Part shown: positions 17,869-26,566 of the stretch, in pieces | How positions within the stretch are numbered: position 1 is the first letter of the stretch | Layout: each line of letters opens with the position of its first letter | DNA from: SPJN01 sp965229935 | GTDB lineage: Bacteria; Pseudomonadota; Alphaproteobacteria; SPJN01 | NCBI GenBank assembly: GCA_965229935.1 | Contig: CBDDKB010000002.1 | Span: forward strand, 2,356,001-2,420,000 | Reading direction: 5' to 3' | DNA: 64,000 nucleotides | The notes under the pieces: generated by a model | The model's input: the letters and a program-made list of their open reading frames with translations, nothing else | Told to the model about the DNA's origin: nothing | The model's database searches: none | Made by a program: the position numbers and the translations under genes

Positions 17869-18936
17869 GTGAGCCGGTCGCTTTATCTTGAACCGATTAA
17901 TCTGACACGCGGCGTGGAGGCAACTGTCCTCTGCGCCGCTGGTCTTTCTATGCCTTTGGCTGGGGGCGTAGTCGGCTTTGGTGCCGTGCGTTTATGGCAA
18001 CGTCAGGCAGGTGGCGGTGCTGCGACGCAAATCCTGTCGCTTGCGCAGGCCCAGCGTGACTATCCCGATCTGTTTGCTGAATTGATGTCTGAACCTGCCA
18101 TGCCCTGTGCGCTTGCAGCGGATCAATGTCATGTGATGGGTATTTTAAATGTCACCCCTGATAGTTTTTCAGACGGGGGCAAGTTCAACGATCATCGTGA
18201 TGCGGTGGCACGTGCGCGCGACATGGCTGCAGAAGGTGCCGCCCTGATAGATATTGGCGGCGAATCTACAAGGCCCGGTGCGGATCCTGTGTCCAGCGAT
18301 GAAGAGCGGACCCGCACAGTTCCGGTGATAGAGGCTTTGCGGGCAGATGGCTTCACCGGGCTGATCAGCCTTGATACCCGCAATAGTGCTGTGATGTCTG
18401 CTGGACTGGCTGCGGGTGCGGACATCATCAATGATGTGTCGGCGCTTTCACATGACCCTGCCGCGCTGTCCTTGCTGGCGGATCGGGATTGCCCTGTTGT
18501 GCTGATGCACACGCAAGGTACGCCCCAGACCATGCAGGATGATCCGACCTATGATGTCGCCTTGCTGGATGTATTTGACGAATTGGCTGTATCGGTTGAT
18601 CACGCTGTCGTCGCTGGCATCTCTAAAGAGCGTCTGATCCTTGATCCGGGCATCGGTTTCGGCAAGACGCTGGACCATAATTTACAGCTTATGAATGGTT
18701 TGGCGCTGTTCCATGGACTGGGCTGTCCTGTATTGCTCGGGGCGTCACGCAAACGCTTTATTGCAGGTATTGACCCGCGTGCAGTTGAGGCGGGGAATCG
18801 TTTGGGCGGCTCCCTCGCCGCTGTGGCGGCAGCGTGGCGCGCGGGGGCGCAATTTGTGCGCGTTCACGATGTGTCACAATCCGTGCAATGGCTTGCGGTT
18901 GCCAGCGCTATTGGTGATGGACTATCGTCCGACTGA
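17869..18936 (+). CDS. folP: Dihydropteroate synthase
   Basis: 355-residue enzyme joining p-aminobenzoate to the pterin diphosphate in folate synthesis, the sulfonamide target. The TIM-barrel core starts near residue 88 with MGILNVTPDSFSDGG, then DIGGESTRPGA, and ends with GASRKRFI and the RVHD loop. About 85 extra N-terminal residues precede the core; they look like a small separate domain and are not cofactor-binding by any motif I recognise. The start is a GTG at 17869 with AAGGGTAGGA upstream. Placement between ftsH and glmM is conserved in proteobacteria. Confidence 0.94.
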   Translation: MSRSLYLEPINLTRGVEATVLCAAGLSMPLAGGVVGFGAVRLWQRQAGGGAATQILSLAQAQRDYPDLFAELMSEPAMPCALAADQCHVMGILNVTPDSFSDGGKFNDHRDAVARARDMAAEGAALIDIGGESTRPGADPVSSDEERTRTVPVIEALRADGFTGLISLDTRNSAVMSAGLAAGADIINDVSALSHDPAALSLLADRDCPVVLMHTQGTPQTMQDDPTYDVALLDVFDELAVSVDHAVVAGISKERLILDPGIGFGKTLDHNLQLMNGLALFHGLGCPVLLGASRKRFIAGIDPRAVEAGNRLGGSLAAVAAAWRAGAQFVRVHDVSQSVQWLAVASAIGDGLSSD

Positions 18937-18967
18937 ATCGCTTAGTATTTAAAAGGGCTTGTCACCT

Positions 18968-20338
18968 ATGGCACGCAAATATTTTGGCACTGATGGTATT
19001 CGCGGACGGGCCAACGCCGAACCAATGACCCCGGAAATCGCCATGCAGGTTGGTTTGGCCGCCGGGCATTATTTCAAGCGTGGGGATCATCGCCACCGTG
19101 TCGTGATCGGCAAGGATACGCGCCTGTCGGGCTATATGATCGAACCTGCCCTGACGGCGGGCTTTGCCTCGATGGGGATGGACGTGATGCTGTTTGGCCC
19201 CTTGCCGACGCCTGCCGTCGCGCAGCTTACAAAATCTATGCGTGCTGATTTGGGGGTCATGATCTCAGCCTCCCACAATGCCTTTCACGATAATGGTATC
19301 AAGCTGTTTGGCCCTGATGGCTATAAACTGCCGGACGAGGTTGAAGAAAAGCTTGAAGCCCTGATGGAAGCGGGCCTGCCCGAAGAATTACGTGCGGACG
19401 GTATTGAATTGGGCCGCGTGCAGCGTTTGGATGATGCGACGGGCCGCTATATGGAACATGCCAAGGCGACCTTGCAAAAGGGCATGCGCCTTGATGGGCT
19501 GAAAATCGTCATCGATTGCGCCCATGGCGCCGCCTATAAAGTTGCGCCAACGGTGCTGTGGGAACTGGGGGCAGAGGTTATCCCTATCGGCGTGTCGCCC
19601 AACGGCTTGAATATCAATGATGGCTGCGGTTCCACCGCGACTGAGTTGATGTGCAAAACAGTGGTGGCCGAGGGCGCAGATATTGGCATCGCCCTTGATG
19701 GCGATGCTGACCGTGTTCTGATCTCGGATGAAAATGGGCGCCTGATTGATGGTGATCAATTGATGGCGCTGATCGCAGGAAGTTGGGCCGAAGCGGGGTT
19801 GCTGAAGGGCGGGCTTGTCGCCACCATCATGTCCAATTTGGGGCTTGAACGCTATTTAGAGGGGCGTGGTATCGCCATGCGCCGCACGCAGGTCGGTGAC
19901 CGCTATGTGGTGGAGGCGATGCGCGCCGATGGTTGGAATGTTGGCGGTGAACAGTCAGGTCATTTGGTGCTGTCTGATTATGCAACGACAGGCGATGGTC
20001 TGGTTGCAGCATTGCAGGTCCTAACGGCAGTGATCGGTGCGCGCCTTCAAAACCCCGGCGCGCGCGTTTCAGATATTTGTCATCTGTTTGATCCCTATCC
20101 GCAATTGCTGAAAAATGTTCGCTACGAAACGCCTGTTGATTTGGACGATGCTGCAATTGTGGCTGCAGTCAAGCAGGCAGAAGACACCTTTGGCGCAACA
20201 GGCCGTGTGGTCTTGCGCAAGTCGGGGACCGAACCTTTGGTCCGCGTGATGGCCGAGGGTGAGGACCAAGCCCTTGTTGAACAGGCAGTGGATGATATCG
20301 CCGCTGTCGTCGCAACATTGGGCGGCGTTGCGGGCTGA
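18968..20338 (+). CDS. glmM: Phosphoglucosamine mutase
   Basis: 456-residue enzyme interconverting glucosamine-6-phosphate and glucosamine-1-phosphate for UDP-GlcNAc, hence peptidoglycan and LPS. MARKYFGTDGIRGRAN opens the protein. The phosphoserine loop MISASHNAFHDNGIK lies near residue 98, the metal loop DGDADR near 240, and the sugar-phosphate loop GGEQSGHL near 325. RKSGTEPLVRVM is at the C-terminus. A TTG nine bases upstream is in frame, but the ATG at 18968 with AAAAGGG fits the family start. It overlaps thiD by one base. Confidence 0.96.
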   Translation: MARKYFGTDGIRGRANAEPMTPEIAMQVGLAAGHYFKRGDHRHRVVIGKDTRLSGYMIEPALTAGFASMGMDVMLFGPLPTPAVAQLTKSMRADLGVMISASHNAFHDNGIKLFGPDGYKLPDEVEEKLEALMEAGLPEELRADGIELGRVQRLDDATGRYMEHAKATLQKGMRLDGLKIVIDCAHGAAYKVAPTVLWELGAEVIPIGVSPNGLNINDGCGSTATELMCKTVVAEGADIGIALDGDADRVLISDENGRLIDGDQLMALIAGSWAEAGLLKGGLVATIMSNLGLERYLEGRGIAMRRTQVGDRYVVEAMRADGWNVGGEQSGHLVLSDYATTGDGLVAALQVLTAVIGARLQNPGARVSDICHLFDPYPQLLKNVRYETPVDLDDAAIVAAVKQAEDTFGATGRVVLRKSGTEPLVRVMAEGEDQALVEQAVDDIAAVVATLGGVAG

Positions 20339-21147
20339 TGGCCACCACGCCCCGTATTCTGATTATTGCAGGGTCTGACCCGTCTGGCGGCGCCGGGCTA
20401 CAAGCCGATTTGAAAACTGCGACGCGGCTTGGCTGTTACGGGGCGACCGCTGTAACCTGCCTGACGGTGCAAAACACCAAGGGCGTGCAGTCGGTAGAGC
20501 CGACCGCCCCCCATCTGATCACAGCGCAAATCAAGGCCGTGTTATCCGATGTTGGTGCGGACGCGATCAAGGTCGGTCTGCTGCCATCCGCTGACGTAAT
20601 CGAAACAGTATTTGAGACGCTGAATGGTCTCGCACCTGATTTGCCGCGTGTTGTGGACCCGGTGTTGGTGGCAACCAGTGGCGGCAGTCTGACGGTGCAG
20701 GATACGCGCGCTGCGATGTTGGCCCATGGTGTGAAAGGGTCGATTCTGACTCCCAATTTTGATGAAGCAACTGCCCTGACCGATATTTTGGTGCAATCCC
20801 GCGCCACAATGGAACAGGCGGGTGACCGCCTGATCCGGCGCGGGGCAGAAGCTGCCATTATCACAGGCGGGCATAGCATTGGTGAAGACTGTCTAGACCT
20901 GCTTGTAACCGGCATGGGCAGCCATGAAATCAAATCCAAGCGCGTGCCGACCAAGAATGATCATGGTACTGGCTGCACCTATTCCACGGCCCTGACCTGT
21001 TTTCTTGCCAAGGGCTTTGGGCTGGCGCAGGCTGCGCGCAGTGCTAAATCTGTGGTGCTTGCAGGATTGCGGGCTGATCCTGATTTGGGGGAAGGACGCG
21101 GCCCGCTGGGCCACCATGCGATGGATCTGTCGGCGTTGGATGATTAG
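20338..21147 (+). CDS. thiD: Hydroxymethylpyrimidine/phosphomethylpyrimidine kinase
   Basis: 269-residue ribokinase-like enzyme phosphorylating HMP and HMP-P for thiamine synthesis. Typical motifs are IAGSDPSGGAGLQADLKT near residue 9, TCLTVQNTKGV, VDPVLVATSGG, and the catalytic anion-hole segment KNDHGTGCTYSTAL near 204. Start overlaps the glmM stop (TGATG). Its end overlaps by 4 nt the end of the convergent DMT transporter, so no terminator lies between them. Confidence 0.94.
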   Translation: MATTPRILIIAGSDPSGGAGLQADLKTATRLGCYGATAVTCLTVQNTKGVQSVEPTAPHLITAQIKAVLSDVGADAIKVGLLPSADVIETVFETLNGLAPDLPRVVDPVLVATSGGSLTVQDTRAAMLAHGVKGSILTPNFDEATALTDILVQSRATMEQAGDRLIRRGAEAAIITGGHSIGEDCLDLLVTGMGSHEIKSKRVPTKNDHGTGCTYSTALTCFLAKGFGLAQAARSAKSVVLAGLRADPDLGEGRGPLGHHAMDLSALDD

Positions 21148-22040
21148 GCGGATTTGGGCGTTGATCGGCTGATGAACAACCCGCCCAAAACAAGTGCAAA
21201 GGCAACCAGACTATTGGGATGCAACGGCTCGCCCAACAGAATGACGCCCCCGATCACAGCAACAACAGGAACGAGATAGTTTGTCTGGCTGAAAAAGCTT
21301 GGTCCAGCGCGCCCGACAACTTTGAAGTAAATCAAGGTCGCGGCGAGTGTGGCGGCAAAGGCCATATAGGCTGCTGCGCCCCATGCCTCTGCCGAAATAG
21401 TCATATTAAATGGCTCGTCCACAATCAGCGCAATCGGCAGCGTTACCACAGCGCCCATGGTCAGCGTCACGGCAGAGGTGATGAGTGCTGACACATGCCC
21501 CAATTTGCGGGAGGCAATGGCGCTCATCGCATAGCAGGCTGACCCGCTGACAATAATCAGTTGGCTTAAAAGTTGGTTGGAATCACCGCCCAGTGCCAAC
21601 AGTGCCTCTGGCCCGATTAGGACCACGACGCCGCAAAACCCAAGGACGAAGCCTGCGACCTTGCGCGTCGTTAGCCGTTCATTCACAAAAAAATGTGCCA
21701 GCACAATAGTGATCAGTGGCATGACAGCGTTCAAAATTCCCGTTGTGCCGGCGGGCACTTGTTTCTGCCCCAATGGGAACAGAATAAAGGGCAGGGCCGT
21801 GCCGATAATCCCGACAAATGTCATGTAAAGCCAGCTTGATAGATCACGCGGCAGCCTGACGCCGGTGGCCACAATATATAGGAACAGGATGCCCCCTGCG
21901 GCACCCATACGCCCGACCGCAAAGGTCAGGGGGGGAATTTCCTTCACAGCGACAGAGATCATGGGAAAGCTCATCCCCCATAATAGGGCAAGTGCTAGAA
22001 CCATGCCCCAATCCATCAATGTCGGTTTGTGTGCTGTCAT
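21144..22040 (-). CDS. DMT-superfamily (EamA) transporter
   Basis: 298-residue inner-membrane protein with two EamA halves and about ten hydrophobic segments, from the drug/metabolite transporter superfamily. These usually export metabolites or amino acids; the substrate cannot be read from sequence. The first half starts DWGMVLALALLWGMSFP, and the second half has AAYMAFAATLAATLIYF and VAVIGGVILLGEPL, the family's closing motif. The open frame extends to 22187, but the ATG at 22040, with GGGGACAGG upstream, gives the standard length. Convergent with thiD. Confidence 0.9.
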   Translation of the reverse strand: MTAHKPTLMDWGMVLALALLWGMSFPMISVAVKEIPPLTFAVGRMGAAGGILFLYIVATGVRLPRDLSSWLYMTFVGIIGTALPFILFPLGQKQVPAGTTGILNAVMPLITIVLAHFFVNERLTTRKVAGFVLGFCGVVVLIGPEALLALGGDSNQLLSQLIIVSGSACYAMSAIASRKLGHVSALITSAVTLTMGAVVTLPIALIVDEPFNMTISAEAWGAAAYMAFAATLAATLIYFKVVGRAGPSFFSQTNYLVPVVAVIGGVILLGEPLHPNSLVAFALVLGGLFISRSTPKSA

Positions 22041-22220
22041 CAGCCTGTCCCCAAAGATCGCTACTGGTTTGGGGCCGTGTGCAGCGTTTGTCAATGTGCT
22101 GTAGGTGTCCTGACTGAATGGCAGACAAATTCGTCGTTTGGGGGAGAATTTTGTGCGGCTTTTATGTCCGATAGAGGGCTGCGGCATCTATGTCCGATTG
22201 ACAAGCGCAGCGCCATAATT

Positions 22221-22278
22221 AAAGTCCGCTGCGGGCCGTGTCCTCCCACCTGGGCACCTACATACGAAGAGGTCGACT
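22221..22278 (+). promoter_or_regulatory. Candidate serC leader RNA element
   Basis: Just upstream of serC, GTGTCC (22238-22243) pairs with GGGCAC (22252-22257) around an 8-nt loop TCCCACCT. The Shine-Dalgarno AAGAGG follows at 22267-22272. A conserved structured leader called the serC motif has been described upstream of alphaproteobacterial serC genes, and the position and C-rich loop here resemble it. I cannot confirm the match without the covariance model. Confidence 0.5.
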
Positions 22279-23448
22279 ATGACCAATATCGCAGAACCAG
22301 CGCTGCGTCCGCAGCGGCCTGAGTTTTCTTCCGGTCCGTGCGCGAAGCGCCCCGGCTGGAGCCTTGAATCCCTTCAGAATGCAGCATTGGGCCGGTCACA
22401 CCGCGCCAAAATCGGCAAAGAAAAGCTTGCCGGTGCGATTGAGCAGACCCGCGCCATTCTGGGTATCCCCGCAGACTATAAAATCGGCATTGTTCCTGCC
22501 TCTGACACTGGCGCTGTAGAAATGGCGCTGTGGTCCCTGTTGGGCGCACGCGGCGTTGATATGCTGGCTTGGGAAAGTTTTGGATCTGGCTGGGTGACCG
22601 ATGTGGTCAAACAGTTGAAGCTGGATGATGTCCGCAAGATCGAAGCTGGCTATGGCGAGCTTCCCGATCTGACGGAAGTTGATACCAAAAACCGCGATAT
22701 TGTCTTTACTTGGAACGGCACGACCTCTGGTGTGCGGGTGCCAAATGGCGATTGGATCGCAGCAGACCGCGAGGGGCTGACCATTTGCGATGCCACCTCT
22801 GCCGCCTTTGCGATGGACCTGCCTTGGGACAAGCTCGACGTCACAACCTTCTCTTGGCAGAAGGTAATGGGCGGTGAAGCCGCCCACGGGATGCTGATTT
22901 TAAGCCCCCGTGCGGTTGAACGGCTGGAAACCTTTACGCCTGATCGTCCCTTGCCGAAAATCTTCCGCTTGACCAAGGGCGGCAAGCTGATCGAAGGGAT
23001 CTTTAAGGGCGAAACCATCAATACCCCGTCCATGCTGGCTGTTGAGGATTATCTTGATGCGCTTGGCTGGGCTGCAGAAATTGGCGGCCTTGATGCGCTA
23101 AAGGCGCGTGCTGATGCCAATTTGGCGGCGCTGGCTGATTGGGTTAACGGCTCTGACTGGGCCGGGTTCCTGTGCGAGGATGAGGCGACACGCTCCAACA
23201 CCTCCGTCTGCCTAAAGATCACTGATACATGGTTTGAAGGGCTTGATGACGACGCCAAAACAGGCGTTCAGAAAGCTATGGTCAAGCTGCTTGAGGATCA
23301 GGATGTTGCCTATGACATCGGCGCCTATCGCGATGCCCCTGCGGGCTTGCGTATCTGGTGCGGTGCCACGGTCAATACCGAGGACCTTGCAGCACTGACC
23401 CCGTGGCTTGATTGGGCCTATGCCTCAGTCAAGTCCCAGCAAGCCTAA
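22279..23448 (+). CDS. serC: Phosphoserine aminotransferase
   Basis: 389-residue PLP enzyme converting 3-phosphohydroxypyruvate to phosphoserine, the second step of serine synthesis, also used in pyridoxal phosphate synthesis. It opens with RPEFSSGPCAKRPGWS, the alphaproteobacterial form of the family. The PLP-lysine lies in TFSWQKVMGGEAAHGM near residue 193. Length is normal for this subfamily. It is followed 37 nt later by serA, forming the serC-serA pair, and is probably controlled by the leader element just upstream. Confidence 0.96.
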   Translation: MTNIAEPALRPQRPEFSSGPCAKRPGWSLESLQNAALGRSHRAKIGKEKLAGAIEQTRAILGIPADYKIGIVPASDTGAVEMALWSLLGARGVDMLAWESFGSGWVTDVVKQLKLDDVRKIEAGYGELPDLTEVDTKNRDIVFTWNGTTSGVRVPNGDWIAADREGLTICDATSAAFAMDLPWDKLDVTTFSWQKVMGGEAAHGMLILSPRAVERLETFTPDRPLPKIFRLTKGGKLIEGIFKGETINTPSMLAVEDYLDALGWAAEIGGLDALKARADANLAALADWVNGSDWAGFLCEDEATRSNTSVCLKITDTWFEGLDDDAKTGVQKAMVKLLEDQDVAYDIGAYRDAPAGLRIWCGATVNTEDLAALTPWLDWAYASVKSQQA

Positions 23449-23485
23449 TCCGTTTCAAGATTTTCGATTTTAGGGGAGAGTTCCC

Positions 23486-25066
23486 ATGCCTAAAGTTCTG
23501 ATTTCAGACAAGATGAGCCCGCGCGCAGCGGAAATTTTTGCCGAACGCGGCGTTGAAGTTGACGTCAAGCCCGGCCTTTCAAAAGAAGAGCTGATTGAGA
23601 TTATCGGTGAGTATGACGGTCTTGCCGTTCGTTCCGCCACGAAGCCCGACGCTGATATTATCGCGGCTGCCAAAAACCTGAAGGTGATTGGCCGTGCCGG
23701 TATCGGTACCGACAATATTGATAAAGAAGCGGCAACCAAACATGGTGTCGTCGTGATGAACACACCGTTCGGCAACGCCATCACAACAGCCGAACATGCG
23801 ATTGCGATGATGTTTGCCGTTGCCCGTGACATCCCCGCCGCAGATGCCTCCACACAGGCTGGCAAGTGGGAAAAGTCTCGCTTCATGGGTGTTGAAGTGA
23901 CCGCCAAAACACTTGGTGTTGTCGGTTGCGGCAATATCGGGTCAATCGTGGCGGACCGTGCCTTGGGTTTGAAGATGAAGGTTGTTGCCTTTGACCCCTT
24001 CTTGACCGAAGAACGCGCCACCGAAATCGGTGTTGAGAAGGTTGAGCTTGATGAGCTGTTTGCCCGCGCCGATTTCATCACGCTGCACACACCGCAGACC
24101 GAAAGCACAAAAGGCATGATCAATGCCGCTAATATTGCGAAAATGAAAGACGGTGTGCGTTTGATCAATTGCGCTCGCGGTGGTCTGGTTATTGAAGAAG
24201 ATCTGAAGGCAGCGCTTGAAAGCGGCAAGATCAAGGGTGCTGCCCTTGATGTGTTCGCAGAAGAGCCTGCCAAGGAAAACATCCTGTTCGGTGTGGAAGG
24301 TGTTGTGACGACACCTCATCTTGGTGCCTCAACCGATGAGGCGCAGGTGAATGTTGCCATTCAGGTTGCCGAACAAATGGCTGATTATTTGGTCAGCGGT
24401 GCGGTGACAAACGCGTTGAATATGCCGTCAGTATCAGCAGAAGACGCGCCGAAATTGAAGCCCTATATGGCATTGACCGAACAGCTTGGTCTGATCGCGG
24501 GTCAGCTGACAAGCGATGCCATGACAGAGGTTGAGATTGAATATCAGGGCACAGTCACAAGCCTGAACCTGAAGCCTTTGACCCAGACATTGATAGCCGG
24601 TCTGCTTCGTCCCGCAATGCAAGATGTTAACCTGGTGAATGCCCCCGTGATTGCCAAGTCACGCGGTATCAGCATTTCTGAGAAGACATCCGATAAGACG
24701 GGCAGCGCCTATCAGACCTATATCCGCGTCACGGTGAAAACCAAGGATGATACCCGGTCTGTTGCGGGCACGGTATTCTCAGACCAGTTGCCGCGCGTTA
24801 TCCAGATCAATGGCATCAATCTAGAGGCTGAACTGGGCGACACGATGCTTTACGTCCGCAATGACGATAAGCCGGGCTTTATCGGCGCGCTTGGCAGCGT
24901 GTTGGGCGAGGCTGGTGTGAATATCGCCACCTTCCATCTGGGCCGTAAGGGCGCAGGCGAGGATGCAGTCGCGCTGGTAGCGATTGACCAGCCGGTTGAT
25001 GGCGATACGCTGGCCCAGGTGCAAAATCTGGCCCATGTGAAAGAAGCCAAGGTTTTGTGCTTCTAG
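23486..25066 (+). CDS. serA: D-3-phosphoglycerate dehydrogenase
   Basis: 526-residue long-form PGDH, which starts serine synthesis by oxidising 3-phosphoglycerate with NAD. Domains in order: substrate-binding domain; Rossmann domain with GVVGCGNIGSIVADRALG near residue 145; catalytic His region HLGASTDEAQ near 278; an intervening domain; and a C-terminal ACT domain (NDDKPGFIGALGSVLGEAGVN), which usually gives serine feedback inhibition. GGGGAG precedes the ATG at 23486. A strong terminator follows. Confidence 0.97.
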   Translation: MPKVLISDKMSPRAAEIFAERGVEVDVKPGLSKEELIEIIGEYDGLAVRSATKPDADIIAAAKNLKVIGRAGIGTDNIDKEAATKHGVVVMNTPFGNAITTAEHAIAMMFAVARDIPAADASTQAGKWEKSRFMGVEVTAKTLGVVGCGNIGSIVADRALGLKMKVVAFDPFLTEERATEIGVEKVELDELFARADFITLHTPQTESTKGMINAANIAKMKDGVRLINCARGGLVIEEDLKAALESGKIKGAALDVFAEEPAKENILFGVEGVVTTPHLGASTDEAQVNVAIQVAEQMADYLVSGAVTNALNMPSVSAEDAPKLKPYMALTEQLGLIAGQLTSDAMTEVEIEYQGTVTSLNLKPLTQTLIAGLLRPAMQDVNLVNAPVIAKSRGISISEKTSDKTGSAYQTYIRVTVKTKDDTRSVAGTVFSDQLPRVIQINGINLEAELGDTMLYVRNDDKPGFIGALGSVLGEAGVNIATFHLGRKGAGEDAVALVAIDQPVDGDTLAQVQNLAHVKEAKVLCF

Positions 25067-25141
25067 GCAGTAATTTGGGTGCCTGCGCGGATAAGGTCGC
25101 TTGATTCTATCCGCCAAGCAGCCTATAGGACAAAAAAGTGT

Positions 25142-25176
25142 GGCCGGGCCTGTTTCCCGACAGGTCCGGCCTTCTT
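25142..25176 (+). terminator. Rho-independent terminator between serA and purA
   Basis: GGCCGGGCCTGT (25142-25153) pairs with ACAGGTCCGGCC (25160-25171) through 12 base pairs, one G-U, with a 6-nt loop. TTCTTGT follows. It closes the serC-serA unit. Confidence 0.82.
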
Positions 25177-25203
25177 GTGCATATTAAGCAAAGAGGCTGC
25201 GCT

Positions 25204-26496
25204 ATGGCTAATGTTGCCGTGATCGGGTCCCAATGGGGCGATGAAGGTAAGGGCAAGATTGTTGACTGGTTGTCGGAACGGGCGGATGTCATTGTCCGCT
25301 TTCAGGGCGGTCATAATGCGGGTCATACGCTGGTCATTGATGGCAAGGTTTACAAGCTGTCCTTGCTGCCATCAGGGGTTGTGCGGCCCGGCAAATTGTC
25401 CGTGATCGGCAATGGTGTTGTGGTGGACCCAACAGCGCTTTTGAATGAAATCGCGCAAATTCGCAGTCAGGGTGTTGATGTCACACCGGACAGTTTGAAA
25501 GTTGCTGAAAATGCGGCCCTGATCCTGCCTGTCCATCAGCGTTTGGACGAGTTGCGGGAAGATGCCAATCGCGGCATTAAAATTGGCACCACACGCCGTG
25601 GCATGGGCCCGGCTTATGAGGATAAGGTTGGTCGCCGCGCAATCCGCGTTGCTGACCTTTACGACCCTGAAGCGCTTGATCAAAAAATCGAAACACTGCT
25701 GACCCACCACAATGCGCTGCAGCGCGGTCATGGTCGTGAAGAATTTGATGCGCAGGAATTGAAAGACTATCTGCTGGGTCTTGCTGACCAAATTCTGCCC
25801 TATGCGGCGCCTGTTTGGCAGGTCTTGTTTGATGCCCGTAAGGCAGGCAAGCGCATCCTGTTTGAAGGGGCGCAAGGCACCATGCTTGATGTTGATCATG
25901 GCACCTATCCTTTTGTTACATCGTCCAACACGATGGCGGGGCAGGCAGCCGAAGGTTCCGGTATGGGACCCGATGCGATTGATTATGTGCTGGGCATTAC
26001 CAAGGCCTATACCACCCGCGTGGGCGAAGGCCCCTTTCCGACAGAATTGCTGGACGAAATTGGGCAGCGCCTTGGTGAGCGGGGCCATGAATTTGGCACA
26101 GTGACAGGTCGTTCGCGCCGCTGTGGCTGGTTTGATGCGGTCATGGTCCGTCAGGCAATCCGCACAGGCGGCATTTCTGGTATCGCCCTGACCAAGCTTG
26201 ACGTTTTAGACGGGTTCGACGAATTGAAAGTCTGTGTCGGCTATGAGCTGAATGGCGAACGGTTAGACTATTTCCCGTCCTCAATGTCAGGACAGGCAGG
26301 CGTTAAGCCCATCTATGAAGTGATGGAAGGCTGGTCAGAAAGCACTGACGGGGCCCGGTCTTGGGCTGATTTGCCGGCGCAGGCGGTGAAATATGTCCGC
26401 CGCATCGAAGAGTTGATTGACGCGCCGGTTGCGCTTCTTTCAACCTCGCCTGAACGTGATGACACGATTCTGGTGCACGATCCCTTTGACGATTAG
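25204..26496 (+). CDS. purA: Adenylosuccinate synthetase
   Basis: 430-residue GTP-dependent enzyme joining IMP and aspartate on the path to AMP. Its N-terminal signature VIGSQWGDEGKGKIVDWL is at about residues 6-23, GHNAGHTLV near 40, GIKIGTTRRGMGPAYEDK near 125, FEGAQGTMLDVDHGTYP near 222 and the C-terminal VGYELNG/STSPERDDTI region. The frame is open from 25138, but this lies across the serA terminator. The ATG at 25204 is the family start. Confidence 0.97.
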   Translation: MANVAVIGSQWGDEGKGKIVDWLSERADVIVRFQGGHNAGHTLVIDGKVYKLSLLPSGVVRPGKLSVIGNGVVVDPTALLNEIAQIRSQGVDVTPDSLKVAENAALILPVHQRLDELREDANRGIKIGTTRRGMGPAYEDKVGRRAIRVADLYDPEALDQKIETLLTHHNALQRGHGREEFDAQELKDYLLGLADQILPYAAPVWQVLFDARKAGKRILFEGAQGTMLDVDHGTYPFVTSSNTMAGQAAEGSGMGPDAIDYVLGITKAYTTRVGEGPFPTELLDEIGQRLGERGHEFGTVTGRSRRCGWFDAVMVRQAIRTGGISGIALTKLDVLDGFDELKVCVGYELNGERLDYFPSSMSGQAGVKPIYEVMEGWSESTDGARSWADLPAQAVKYVRRIEELIDAPVALLSTSPERDDTILVHDPFDD

Positions 26497-26566
26497 ACAC
26501 GGCCCAAGTACAACTTGATCTGAAGGTGAACTGACCTTTCAGTACAGGCAGTGCAGGGAGTGGCGC

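Noticed and set aside
26519..26545. Hairpin after purA
   Set aside because: Pairing of TGAAGGT with ACCTTTCA is imperfect and no T run follows.
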